Source: Stereum hirsutum FP-91666 SS1 (taxonomy: Eukaryota; Basidiomycota; Agaricomycetes; Russulales; Stereaceae). From it: a stretch of DNA of 64,000 bases. Shown here one piece after another: positions 45,108-57,535 of this stretch. Where the stretch lies: positions 2,242,329 through 2,306,328 of the forward strand of contig NW_006763133.1 of NCBI RefSeq assembly GCF_000264905.1, given 5' to 3'. The notes beneath the pieces were generated by a model. That model was not told where the DNA came from. It did no database searches and saw only the letters and a program-made list of their open reading frames with translations. Made by a program: the position numbers and the translations under genes. Position 1 is the first letter of the stretch; every line of letters starts with the position of its first letter.

Positions 45108-48100
45108 CTAAAAGAACTTCTTCTTCGACGGCTTCTCGTCCACCATGACCTTGATATGCGTATGGTCCGGCTTCACTCCCGGATGTGAGCACGCCTGAAT
45201 ACTCTTGATCCACTCGTCCCCATCGTCCTCCTCCTCCGGCGAGCAATCGTGATCCTGACAGACCCCAGGTGGCGTATCGATCCCGCTCTGCGTGCTCTCG
45301 AGCTTATGCTGACAGCCACACAACAGCCCCGAAGACTTTCCCCGCCCCTTCAGCAGATCGGTGAGCGTACACCGCGCCTCAGGCTCGACGAAAAGCATCC
45401 GACGAATCGCGGGTCGAGTCTCGCGGGGGAGGAGCCTGAAGATGGACTCTGCGCCGCCGACGCCACCGTGGAATGTAGCGACCGATGCCGTACTATCGTT
45501 TCGTGGCCGCGTACCCCGAGTGGTGCCAGTGGTAGACGAGACGGCGGTCGACGACGCAGCAGCGGACGATGTCGTCTTCTTCTTCTGTTCGTCCTTCTTA
45601 GCCTCGCCACTCGCATCGTCCTCCTCCTTCTCCTTCACCGCCGTCAAACCACGGTCAGCATCCGCTCGCTTCAGTTCACCAGCGATCATAGGAGGCGACA
45701 GTGGTCCATGGAAAGTTGCGGTACGATTCCGAGGGGAGAGCTGCGCGGGCCTCATCGTCGGCGTCTTGACGTCCTCGAGAACATTGGAGTCCATCGAACC
45801 GGACCCATTGCCCTGATAGCCCCGGTATACGGGTGCTATTGTCGGAGACGAAGGCAGGGATTCTGTCGAGGTACCAGGACGAGCGAAGATCTGTACCGAA
45901 GCGTCCATCTCTCTCTCGCTTGTGTTGATGGGACGCGGAACGATGGTGGGCAAGGTGGCGGTGGAACGACCGCGCGCAGAGGGAGGGAGTAGACCGTTGA
46001 AGCGTCCGGTTTCTGCTTCTGCTTCAGAGGATGAACCCGATAACCGTGAGGCCGAGTCGCTCGCGTCGTTGTTCTCCGAGCTTTCCGACACAGACCGTGC
46101 GTCGAAGTTACTCGAGGCGTCCGTCGCTGACGCATTGTCGGCGCCGTCGGCCGTCGAGTTCACCGTCCGCGATTCATCTTTCTCGTCGTTGGTATTGGAG
46201 AGCGGGTTGGGCGTCGTCGCAGACTTGCGCAATGAGACCTGTGAGTCGGACGAAGTGGCTGGTGGAGGTAAAGTCACGTGTTTCCTCGGTGCAGGCTTCT
46301 GCGATAGCTCGGGATGTGTATTGACGAACGAACGGAAGCTAGGATCGGTCTTGGGGTCTGGGATCTTCCAAGGGAAACGACGAAGTATCATGCACATGAA
46401 GATAACGGCCACGCTCCATACGTCTGTCTTGCGCGGGTCATAATTCTCCTGAGTGAGGACCTCTGGGGCGAGATACGGATCAGAACCGACAACGCCCGAC
46501 GCCTTCAGCTGTGCCTTGCCAGGATAGTGGAATACGGTGGCGGTACCAAAATCGATGAGCTTGACGACGTTGTCCGTGGTCATGACGCAGTTATCGAGCT
46601 TCAGATCGCGATGCGCGAGCCCCATTTCGTGGAGGTACTCGACGCCGTCGCAGATCTGGCGGAAGACGCAGTATATCTCGGGACGACACATCTTACCGGA
46701 CATGACGACGCTGAAGAGGTCGTAAGGCGCGTACTCCATGACCTGTACCGAACACAGGTCTGAGCGACTGCACCATGGACATGTTCAGAGGAGACAAGTG
46801 CTAACCTCGTAATAATGTCCGTGATCCGACACGATATCAACAGTCTCGATGATGTTCGCGTGCTTGAGTGTCGAACCGACACAGAACTCGGCGGTGACCT
46901 TTTTCTGGTACTCCTTCTCCGACTCACCGTTCCTCTTTGGCCTGAACTCCTTGACCGCAAAGATATGACCGCCGTTTTTGCTGCTAGCCTTGATCAAACG
47001 AACGGTACCACCTGCGCCCGAACCAAGAACACGACCCCACTTGCCGTACTTCTTAGATAGATGGGCCTGGGTAGCGGCTGAAAGAGATAGGATCGGGTGC
47101 TGTCCGTGGGCTGGGGTCGACGTCCCGGAGGCGCGGGCAGATGGCGGTAGGTGAAGATGATGGGGAAAGGCTTCGCCGGTGGGCGAGCGCGAGCCTTTGC
47201 TCCTCGATCCAGCAGACAAGGAGGGCGAAGGAGTCTTGGCAAGGCCGCGGTCTTTGCGGCCCTTCTGGCTGGGAGCAATCGAGGACTTGTCGTCCTTGTG
47301 CTTGTCCTTGCGCGAGAATAGACTGATCTTGGATTTCTCGGCTTCCTTGAACTCCTTGGGCGACTTTGTGACCTTGACTTCTGGAATAGGAAGTGCAGAG
47401 GGATCCGGGGTAGGGCCATTGGAGCGGGGAGGTGAGGACGGCTGCGTCGAAGGCTGGGTGGAGATTGGAGATGAAGGGGAGTCGGAGAGGGTGCTGTTGT
47501 CAAAGTCTTCCCCACGAAGCTGATCAATGGGGAGCTGGTGAGGTTCTCCAGGAGTCTGAAGTGCGGAGGTAGCGGCTGTATGTGCGTTAGACTGAGAAGC
47601 GGAGTGATGATGCTGATGGGGAATATGATGATTGAGGAAGCGCTTGAGGTCGTGAAGAGGACCTGGGAAGTGCTTTGATTGTTTGATGGTATTACCTGCA
47701 GTAGGATCGTTTGCTATTCCTTCTGGTGGGGGATCTGACTGTTCGACACCGTTAGGTGCGGGCGTTTGGGAAGGGGTATTAGGTGCAGAGGCAGCGGCAG
47801 CGGCGAGGAAGCCGAGGGAGCGACGGCGGGAGGAGAAACCCAAACGCGAAGTCATGGTGGGGTGCTCTGTCGATGGGGGGACAGGCGTGAGGGAGCCCTG
47901 GGAGGGAGTTGCGGGCTTTGGGGAGAAGAACGATGAATTGCGGGAGCCCTGGGAGGAATGAGTGCAAGTTAGTGTAAGAGGCTGCGGAGAATACAGACCT
48001 GCTTTGGCGGGGTCTGGGGCATGGCCTTTGCGTTGTCGTGCTGAAAGTGGGGGAAGGAGAGCTGGGATGGGCTCCGAGCGGAGGGGGCAAGGGCCTGAGT

Positions 48101-48232
48101 TGCAGGCGGGGATGGAGTGAGGTCACCAGAGCCCGAGGGCTTGCGGGATGACGGAGGGCGGGGCGACTGGCGCTGGGCCGGCTGGATGTTGTTGATGAGA
48201 GCGACGGGCTCCATGGGACGGGTGGAGAGCAT
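45108..48232 (-). CDS. Ser/Thr protein kinase, Hrk1/Sat4 (Hal) family
   Basis: A fungal-specific kinase family that controls plasma-membrane H+-ATPase, potassium transport and nutrient permeases. Three exons (47999-48232, 46806-47948, 45108-46742) give 1003 residues. The first 350 residues are Ser/Pro/Gln-rich and disordered. The kinase domain starts at [20 protein letters not shown] (Gly loop), has the ATP lysine in [10 protein letters not shown], the hinge [13 protein letters not shown], the catalytic loop [14 protein letters not shown], the DFG in [12 protein letters not shown] and [14 protein letters not shown] large Ser/Thr/acidic insert follows before [16 protein letters not shown]. The end [18 protein letters not shown] and [18 protein letters not shown] is typical of the Hrk1/Sat4 subfamily. 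I cannot decide which yeast member is the ortholog. Confidence 0.92.
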
Positions 48233-50400
48233 CGTCGAGGACGACGTCGAGGAGGATGTGGTGGTGGTGGTGGACGGGGGAAGAGAGCACTAGCGGCTGG
48301 AGAGGAGTGACCTCTACTCCTTCGCCGACGCTCTCCATCTAAACACTCCCGGTCCGACTCCGGCCTCATCTTCTGCCGTCACCAACAAACAAACGCGCCA
48401 CAGCCACCTCGCCACACCCCGTCCTCTCATCCACCGTCTCGTCTCTTGCTTCGTTCATTGTCTTACACCTCACATTAATCCTTTACAGCTGCTGCACAGC
48501 GCCCTCGCCAAGGACGTCCCCGCTGCCCACGAAGCCGTCGTCACTCTCGTCCCCCACACACCGCTTCGAACAAGTCATGTGCCCCTCTACACCGGCCTGG
48601 CGGCGTCTGTCCCCAGTGCCCTCAGACATCCTCTGTGTTCACTCTCTTTCTTCCTTGTTTCCGCCTGCCGCTCTACCCAAAACCCTTGCACGCTCTCTGC
48701 TCTGCGCCGAAATGATAAACGAATGAGCATATCTGCCGAGCCATGCCCTCCTTATGCGTTTACCCACCATTTCTTACGCGCTGCCACCCCGTCAGCCAAT
48801 CACTCATCCAATCCCCATCCCGCCGGCTGCCCTCCGATCCCCATCTCGGCACCCCCTGCCGACTTCGCTTTGCATCCCCGACTTGCAATTCCGTAAGGCA
48901 CTCCCCCTCGTTCCACTCTTGCAAAAATGCCACCCAGCTCTCCCGCCACCCTCCCTTGTCCTTGCTTTCTCTCCACACCGCTCACGCTCTTGTCTCACCC
49001 GTTCTTTTTATTAAAACACGTTTGTATACCCCACAACGCCAGCGAACGAGGCCCCCCCGAACCTCACCGCACTTTTAGTCTCCATCCCCAAAATCCACTC
49101 CAGGGCCCGATCGCCCCGAGCAGCGAGCGAATCACGATCGCCCATTCTCAGCCCGAATCTCAGATCCCCCTGCGTCCCACACATCGCATGACCTTCGCCC
49201 GATGACGTGTGTTGCCCCCGAGGGAACGTTCCTCTTCCGTCAACTCGTTCCCGGAAGCCTGGCGTCCGCCGTTCCATGCAACGCACAAGTCAAACTTCCA
49301 GCGTTTCCTGCTTTCTCCTAGGCGCCGCACTGTTGCCCGCCGTTCACACTTACAGCAGCTGTGTCGTTTTGTATTTTGTTTCGTTGTTTCGTTCGGTCGG
49401 ATATAACTCTCCGCAGACCATGGCGCGTCATCCCTTTCCTTCCTCCGCGTTTCGAACATAATGCATAAGCAGCGCTGCATGCATGCGCGTTTCTCCACAA
49501 GATCCGTCGCCTCAAACCTTTTCTTTCTTCGAGAGGCTTGCACGCACATCACACAAGCCAATCCGCTTGTCTTGTCGACGCCAACCATCGACCTTGGCAA
49601 AAATCCGCGCTTCAGCGCCGCCCAAACTTATACTCTGCATCGCCCGTTGCGCACTTCGCTCCATGCATCCGTCACGGCTGCCCGCCGCTACTCCAGGCTA
49701 TCATCCCTTCTAAGCCTCTCAGACCGTGCCAATCGTCGCCAAGCCCTGTCGCAGACGTTTTCTCCATCCTGCCATGGATTCTTACCGTTCGAACGTGAAC
49801 GTGAACTTTCTTGGCCGTTTCGCTCTCCGCGGCCACTTCCTCATTAATTCCATGTACTGTATATCCTTAGAGCACGCTCTTATAGCTATTGGCGTGCTAT
49901 TTTCTATTTTTCTATATTCTAAACTTGAAAGCGGTTCGTCCAATCACTGTCTCTAAGACCGGCTCGTCCAATCATCGATCATCTCTAAACCCCTCAGCCT
50001 CAGGCCTCAGGCCGTATAACCTCAGCCTCAGCCCCAGCCCAATCGTGTTCCGATTCCGATTCCGATTCTTGAACCTTCCGATGTATTCGTGTGCGCTGTG
50101 AGCTGTCAGGATCTCACAGGCTTTGCACGTATTCAAGCTCGAGCTCTCACACGCACACGCACACCCTCCCATCGAGTTCACGATTTATTTAAATTATGGG
50201 CTAGGCATCTGAGTCGTTCGTTCGCTCGCTTCGAATTCGATCTAATAGACGTCGACGTTCCTTCTCAGTTTCTCTGTTCTCGGACTCACACCGGACTTTT
50301 GACAACGAATCCCCACAAGCCCCCTGCCACCCGCATCACAGAAAGTATAGGACAAGTAGGGACAAGTATAGGAGAGTCGCACATGCTACCGACGCCACTT
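48233..50400. other. Long upstream region of the kinase gene, C-rich, no gene seen
   Basis: More than 2 kb of C- and T-rich sequence on the plus strand, with many overlapping open frames but none with a domain, signal peptide or splicing pattern. It probably contains the kinase promoter and 5' leader. A simple repeat patch lies near 50000. Confidence 0.5.
49991..50070. repeat. Short CCTCAG and CCGATT repeat patch
   Basis: Several CCTCAG or CCTCAGC units from 49991 to 50040, then three CCGATT units from 50050. Imperfect, non-coding. Confidence 0.65.
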
Positions 50401-53400
50401 GCGTCATATAATTGATTGAGATTGAGATTGCAAAAGGTTGGCAGCAGTTGGCAGCCTCAGTACTAGTAGTCCCGCCCTGCATATCTAGATATCTAGATGC
50501 CGAGCGTCCGCCGAGTATCGACTATCTTAATACCTGGCGAGTGCTAACTTGATGACAGATGTACTGTACCTCGAGGCGACGAGGTGGAGGCGGAGGGGCT
50601 ATTTTCGGTGCCTTGGAGGTGGGTGGTTGGGTGTTGGGAGAATGACAATGATATCAAGGGTTTTCTTGTCTTTTTCTTTGGTGAGGCTTTCCTCTGGTTC
50701 TGATTATCGAGGCACGTTTTGACGAGCGACGAGCACTCCACTCTAAGTTACCTCTGGAGTCTGCCACGAGCTCGCTCGCCATGACCGTGACTGCGCATGC
50801 ATGATATGTTGCTCTCCATGTCTAGTTCCTGTCAAGTCTCAGCCCAGTCTTAGTTTCGGTCTAGTCGTCCTCTTTGACAGTCGACCGAATTCTAGTATCG
50901 CTCGAGAAAGTCACAATCGACGTCTACACCGACGCCGAGATGGACACCGATGGACAGCTGGATTCAAACTTGAGCTCGGCCAGCTCGGCGCCGAGTTTTG
51001 GCACTTTGTCCTGGAACAATATGATGGTCTTAGCGTTCTTGTCAACTCTTTGTCATTTCTGCTTTAGATGACGGAGGCAGAACGTTGGTAGTTGCGCCGT
51101 GGGTTCGCCGTGGGTCGTGTCTTGTCTGGTCGAGTCCCGAATGACGAGCCAGCAGAGGCTCGAGTGTCTCGAGGCCGCAGACTCGTACCGTGGCTAGGCC
51201 AGGCGGGACGAGGCGGACTCAAATTCAGAATCGATCTATGTTCTGGTTCCGGCTTTGCGGTGGTGTCAGTGGTGCTCAGTGGCAGTCGGCTGACCTTTTG
51301 AAGTCGATGGTTTCAAAGCGTTCAATGTTCATCGAGCTCATTTTAACCTTGCCATGGTCGATGGTCGATTGAACGTCGACTCGATCTCGTGCGTGGAAGC
51401 TTTAAATTTCTTGGCCATCCGGGACCCTCCCTCCTATCACGCTCGCATTTTTATCGTCGATGACACGACTGACTTGGTCGGAGTCGGGACCAACGAGAAT
51501 CGAGCGTTCGAGCGTAGCCCGCACGTTCGTCGACTTCCTGGGAGGCTTGCGGAAAAGTTGTGAAGTGGTGGATGGATGAAAGTTTTAATGTCGGTCTTCA
51601 CTCGGGTGTTTCGCGCTTCTCGATTGCATCACTTGCAGTACCTCGCAGGCTATGATCAGATCGAACTACGAGTACTGAGTACTATGCAATCAAAAAATTT
51701 ACCTGCTTTGGGCACACTGGGCCCCAGGGGCATGACACACAAGTTGACCGTCGACGTCAACTTGATTCAATGGTCGACTACTTATCAGCCTCAGACTGTA
51801 GCTACGGGCGTAGGGGATGTATATCGTGTGTATTAATCCGATGTTTGTGTTACCCAGAGAAGAACTGACTATTATACGCACTTGTATGTTTAGACTTGCT
51901 TCTTAAGGTTTCTTATAATATATGCCCAGGAAGGAGGTTCAGGTCGGTTTTTGATTGGATAAGATCGTCTTGTTTGCATCGGGGGAACGCTCCTAGATCG
52001 TCACGGAGACTCACACACTGAGTAGTCAAATAACTTGCTTGATTTGGGCTGAGTTTCATGACACGCTTGGTCCTCGACGTCAATGCCAACCGTCGAGGGC
52101 GTAGGGGATGTATATCGTGCGCATTGGATGCTTGTGTTACCTTTCACGTAGAGAAGAGCTAACTACTTGACATCATGAATAGACCTTGCTCAAGTTTTGG
52201 GTACGCGTACGCGACGGGGACTCCACAGATCTACTACGACCAAGTCGGTTACTTTCTTAGGGAGTCTGAATCTGCCAATCCTCCTATCAGAGGCCTAGAT
52301 GGACAGGATGGCGAGACCGCCTGAACTCACCCACCGAGTAGTCAAGGAACTTGCCTGCTTTGGACTCAGGGGCATGCCAGTGACACGCTTGGTTGTCGAC
52401 GTCACTATTAATGTCGACTATGAGCCTCAGACTGTAGTCATGGGCGTAGGGGATGTATATAATTATATCGTGCGTACTGATTCGATTGTTGTGGTACCAA
52501 GAGAAGAACTGACTACTTGTCATTATGTATAGACTTCTCTCAAGGTTTGGGTACGCAATTCATTTAACGGTACGAGATAGTGCGGGGACACAGATCTACG
52601 AGTAAGTAGTCAAGGAGCATACCTAATTTGGGCTCAGAGCGTGACACGCTTGGTCGTCGACGTCCGAAATGCCAGTGTTGTGGGCGTAGAGGATGTATAT
52701 CCGAGTTGTGCGTACTGATTTGATGCTTGTGTCACCTAGTGAGGAGCTGAGTGCGTATTTGTATGTTCATGTCTACGCTTTGCTCAAGCTTTGGGTACCA
52801 GTTTCATTTGGGATTAAGTACACCGACAGAGTGCTAGTGATGTGGGGACACTCGAGGACATTCAAATGATCGTCAAGCCATCGCTCTGGATACAGCAGTT
52901 CGAAATCTAGGGTTTCTCGGACTCTGACTGCGCCGATGTACGTCGAGCATCGACGATAATAACAGCGGGAAGAGTGCAGGTATTTCAGAAGAGCGGCGAC
53001 TTCTCGAGCGTGGCGAGCGACTGTGGCGAACTGTTCTTAGCGGCGATTTGGATGGTCTCGTGAGCGGCTGCGACTCTACGCACTTCTTTCTCTTTTGGAT
53101 CTTGCTTCTCGCTTGACGAGTATCATCACCACGTAGACTGTTGACCTCCTGTTCATTCCTTTCTTCTCTGGGATCTAACAGGTTCGTTTGCTTCCGTTGG
53201 TCCGCATACTCGGACTTCGAGTCCGAGAGGATGATACCACTTCAACTCACCGTTTTGAACACTTGCGCTTTGGGATACCGCTCGCCAGAGAATTATATCT
53301 CCGTCCCCTTCGAGACAGGTCCTCCTATTTCTCCCTGTTGCTCACACTCTAGCTTGTCCAATGACTTGTTGCGCAGCGCTCGGTTTCTTTTCGTCACAAT

Positions 53401-56400
53401 CATTCAGGTTCGTTACCAGTGTCCGTCACTACTGTGCTACTGTCGACGTAGTCCTCGGATCTTGAACTCCAATAATCATGCATGCGCTTTGATGTGTTGT
53501 TGGAGGTCGTGTCGATGAGCTTAGAACTACTTCGTGGCAGTCAGTATGGGGTTAGTATCCGCTGGAGATTGAGCTGTCGCAATACGTACGGAAACCGCTC
53601 AACTTGCGTCCGTCCGTTCGTCCGATTTGCGGCGTTGCGCCCATACGTCGACTCGGACGAGTCCAAGTCTATCAAGACCCTATTGAGCCTGAGCACTAAG
53701 CATTGTTTTGTTTCCGATTATGCGAGCTCAAAGGTAGTGGTTGCGCGCAAACGGACTCACGAATCCTCTTCGAAGATTGGTCCAGACATTGTGTAAATAA
53801 AGCACGAACACACTTGGGGTCCGAGGTGCACATCATATCTCCGACTCGACTACCCCGCGACGCGTACATAGAACCCACGAGTTCTGTCGCGGATCTCTGG
53901 GGAAAAATAAGTTGTGGGTCACACGACACGAAAACGTTGACGACGAATCGGGGTACTTAGCCTCAAAGGGCCAGTTCCATGTTCTTACGGCGGCGTATTG
54001 CACGAGATCTCGGACAGGCCTGGGGATCTTCCTGCATGAGGAAGGAAAAAGACTCGTTCGAGACTCCGATCCCCGATTCTGAAAGGACTACCAGTGAGTG
54101 CTGCTGGTTGGTCGCGAATTATCAGGACTTCCTGCCATTCGCCGCCACTCCGAGTAATTATCAACGGCCGCGGTATGTTCAGGAGTCACTTTCAGGAGTG
54201 CTCAGGTGTTACAGTGTAGTACGCCTCGCTCTTGCTGCGCGTTTATCAGATAATATACCACAAGGCCCAGGCTAGACTAGCAGTCCTTCTGGACGTGATT
54301 CACAGTGCCGTAGTACATCGTGCGTTCAGACTACGAACTTTGTTTCTCGGCCCATCCCAATACTGCAGCAGTGTGGCAGCCAGCATTTATACCCACATGA
54401 GCATGTTGCGAGAAGGGCAGGTCAGGAGGAGAATCAGAGCCAGCCAGTCTCTTCTAGTGTAAGCTGCCAGTGAGCCCTAACAGAGACGCCACAAAGGAAC
54501 CCTTATGCCGGCGGTGATGTCGAGCGCAAAGAAGCGTCTTGTGGAACAATAAATCATGATCGCCGCATGCATGACTGCCCTGCGCAACGCCACTCTTGTG
54601 CGTTAGACCCGCCGCTGGTATTCAGCGGCAGCGCACCAAGTATGATGGTCCTTTGTCCCAAGCCCAGTGCGCTAATTCTTGTGGGATGCGGATCGTAATG
54701 TCTGGCCTTGGCAGACAAGGCTGAGCAATGGTGCGGGCCAATATTTCCGACAGTCGTATAATAGACGCGAAAGACTCGGTTTATTTCATGGAGGATCATG
54801 AATGGGAAAAATCACGGTCACGGGAATCCGAGAGGTTCAAGCTTGAGTTACTAGTCTAAGTGAGGCCGAACCATATATCGTCGATTGCGATGCGACCGTC
54901 ATACGACTCGCATCGGTGGACTCGGGCAGCCTGAGTGAATGGTATGCATAATCTTCCGCGTGGGTGGCACTTCAAGTGTACGCCCGACACACCTAGACCT
55001 GGGATAGGATGAAACTGACATACATATAAATACATGCGCAGGGGTCGTGTCGCGTTTTCACCTCAAAGCGGTTCTTCTGAGACTAGACATAAGTCATCGA
55101 GTTTCGAGTTCTTCGTCCCCATAAGTATGCGTAAAGTTGCACCTGAGGAAGAAAAAAGCTGTCTGGATATGGCGTGACCTGGGCATAGACGGTGATCAAT
55201 CGAGTTGGTTCAAACATTGATAGTAGAGGACGTACATGTCAGGCCATTACTGGCCGCGTCGCATTTGTGGCCCCCGTTATTAGGCAGCTGCTCCGAATCG
55301 TACGGCGATGATCATGCAAAGCGGTCGGATTCTTAGGCAATAAAGCGCCGTGAGTTGTGAGCGAATCAATCATCCTGTAGAGCACAAACACGGCGCTCAG
55401 TGGCCCTCCGTGGAGTTAGATGTGAGGTCGGACCGTCCAGAGACGCCGTTATAACATTGTTTGCCAATCATGTGGCGTCCGATCCGAAGGCTGGAAATCA
55501 TTTACACCTTTGATGAAGGTATATTTGGCCGTCGAACGGGAGAGCAAGCAAGTAGTGATATGTCAGCGCACGATGAATATGATGACTCTGCGTGGCCCAC
55601 TGGCAACGCCATGATTAAATTTCAATCTATGACCTACCACTGAAGAGCGCGGTAGGACGGTGGATATTGTAATCGGACCGTAGACACGCAATTAGCGCTG
55701 AAGAAGGACAAGCCCAATGTGTCACATCCGGGGTCCCAATGAAATAGCAAGCCTACAGAGTCTGAGTCCCTTGGGGATATGATTATGGTCGCAGCTCAAG
55801 CATAGTTTTTAGAGTTTGGAGACATAGATTGATGACCCAGAGCGGGATGAACAAAACATAAAGGACTCAAGGAGGACAATTATGTGATCATAGAACACCC
55901 ATTGATGTCAAGCGCAAATTCGGAGGATGGCAAGTCTGAGGAAGAACACACCAATTGTTGAACATTGTGGCAATGGAAGGATACTCGATTGGAATGTACC
56001 CTAGAGTTCTACGGACACAGATGACCAGGTTTGCTGGGAAGAGCTTCACAGCACTGATGCGAGGAACATGCAAAATCATCCGAAAGGCATGCATAGCAAA
56101 GAGGGACGAGCGGCTTGTCGAGATCAACGAGTCCGAGTCGTTCTCCTGCTGCCACATTATGACGTAACAGGATTCTCACGGTTTATCCCTTCATCAGTTT
56201 CCAGTTCTCCGCCGAGCCTTCCTACGTTTCTTTCTGCCTCCATAGACTTTGTCGTAATGCGTAGACAACGACATCCTATCCAAATCTCTCGCTACGGCTG
56301 GGCTAGGACACTGGGCTCATAATTCACAAGGACTTTGAATGAAACCCGGACTGGCAGAATATACTCGGTCTCCTCGGGAAAGTTTACGGGCTTCTGAACT

Positions 56401-56530
56401 GTTTGAACTGAATAGGCTACGGTGTTGCCCGCTTGGACGCTGGGATAGACCTCGAAACGGAATAGCATAGCGGTGATATAGCGGTGGTTTATTGGCTTTG
56501 TTTCACAACAACTTGAACATTGACCATCTC
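50401..56530. other. Gene-poor region, about 6.1 kb
   Basis: No protein gene could be supported in either strand. The sequence has balanced base composition, short scattered open frames and the decayed repeat array at 51620-52830. From about 53000 to 56500 I see only fragments, including a 19-base hairpin at 53209-53227 (arms CTCGGACT / AGTCCGAG). The most likely content is old, unrecognisable mobile-element debris, long regulatory DNA or non-coding RNA; the sequence alone does not decide. Confidence 0.55.
51620..52830 (+). repeat. Decayed direct tandem array, four copies of about 240-345 bases
   Basis: Four diverged copies share landmarks in the same order. They are a GTAGTCAA-like start, a (C)TTGG-GCTCAG block, GACACGCTTGGT-GTCGACGTC, GGGCGTAGGGGATGTATAT (at 51806, 52097, 52442 and, with one change, 52682), a GTGT/GGTACC block, AGAAGAACTGACTA-like and TTGCTCAAG-TTTGGGTAC. 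Spacing between landmark copies is 291, 345 and 240 bases, so indels have accumulated. Copies one and three also share a short open frame (peptide PQTV-x-x-GVGDVY). No transposon terminus, target duplication or transposase was found. Confidence 0.75.
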
Positions 56531-57535
56531 ATGGGTCTGATCAACTTTATATACCGCTCTGTGCGCTCCTCCTCCATCGACCTCTGCCTCCACGGTACTC
56601 CAGACTTGCCCAGCTCAAAGCCTTATGCTCTCGTCACAGGCTCAACAGCAGGAGTAGGACATGCTTTCGCTCAGGAGCTTGCCTCACGCGGTTTCAACCT
56701 CCTCCTACACGGCCGCAATCCCATCTCCCTCGCCTCCGTACAATCCTCTCTCCAATACGAACACCCAGACCTCGACATCCGCACGCTCTGCTACGACGCT
56801 GCCGATCCAAACGTCGAAGCCAACATCGAAGCCCTCGTACACGAGATCACATCCAACAACATACCCCTCACCGTCCTCGTCAACAACGTCGGCTATCAAT
56901 CCAAATGGACACCCTTCGCACACCAAAAGCCCTCCGAGATGCTCGACGTCCTCCGCGTCCAGACCGAATTCCCAACGCTCCTCACATCCCGTCTCCTCCC
57001 CCTTCTCGCGCAAAACGAGCCGTCTGCCATGCTCAACATCGGCGGCCTGACCTCCCAATACCCCGCGAGTCTCCTCGCCGTGCATTCGGGCGCAAAGTCT
57101 TACTTTGTTGACTTCACGGAGGCGCTCGCGACGGAGATGAAGCAGTTTGAGATGTGGCTGCCGGAGGAGCAGACCCGCTGGCTCGAGGCGACTTCGCCGT
57201 TGAACCCAAGTCTCCGAAACGCACCATCGTCGCCTTCGACGAGGAGGACGGCACCAGTGGTCATGATTCACGCTATCAACCTCCACTCCGTATCGTCTTC
57301 TTCCAACCTCTCCGCCCCATCCTTCTTTACACCCACCGGACGAGTGATGGCGAAAGCGGCGCTGGAGGTCGTTGGCTGTGGCGAGGTCTTCGTGACGGCG
57401 TATTGGAGGCATGCGCTGATGGGGGCCGTGTTGGCGATGATGCCGAGGTCTGTCGTCGTTTCGCTGATGGGCAAGGAGATCGCAAGGCTCAGGAAGTTGG
57501 ACGAGGAGAATAAGGCGAAGAAGAAGGATACGTGA
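56531..57535 (+). CDS. Short-chain dehydrogenase/reductase, KAR/HSD17B12-like, catalytic Ser and Tyr absent
   Basis: A single-exon gene of 334 residues. The cofactor motif ALVTGSTAGVGHAFAQELAS and the NNVGYQSKW motif place it in the SDR superfamily, nearest to very-long-chain 3-oxoacyl-CoA reductases (Ifa38, HSD17B12). In these enzymes the active-site region reads like NISSGSG...P..LLTIYSATK. Here it reads AMLNIGGLTSQYPASLLAV then HSGAKSY, so Gly-Gly replaces Ser-Ser and His replaces the catalytic Tyr, while Lys and the upstream Asn remain. The His codon (CAT at about 57082) is clear. It is therefore either a pseudoenzyme or an enzyme with changed chemistry. A long Lys/Glu C-terminus follows. 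The first ATG is used; a longer frame upstream lacks ATG. Confidence 0.85.
   Translation: MGLINFIYRSVRSSSIDLCLHGTPDLPSSKPYALVTGSTAGVGHAFAQELASRGFNLLLHGRNPISLASVQSSLQYEHPDLDIRTLCYDAADPNVEANIEALVHEITSNNIPLTVLVNNVGYQSKWTPFAHQKPSEMLDVLRVQTEFPTLLTSRLLPLLAQNEPSAMLNIGGLTSQYPASLLAVHSGAKSYFVDFTEALATEMKQFEMWLPEEQTRWLEATSPLNPSLRNAPSSPSTRRTAPVVMIHAINLHSVSSSSNLSAPSFFTPTGRVMAKAALEVVGCGEVFVTAYWRHALMGAVLAMMPRSVVVSLMGKEIARLRKLDEENKAKKKDT

Noticed and set aside
51576..52532. Short open frames in two repeat copies (86 and 77 codons) as possible genes
   Set aside because: They match each other only because the repeat copies do, and other copies are disrupted; no start context or domain.
55888..56167. Open frames on both strands of a gene-poor stretch
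   Set aside because: Two opposite frames of similar length cover the same bases with no recognisable domain; neither is favoured.
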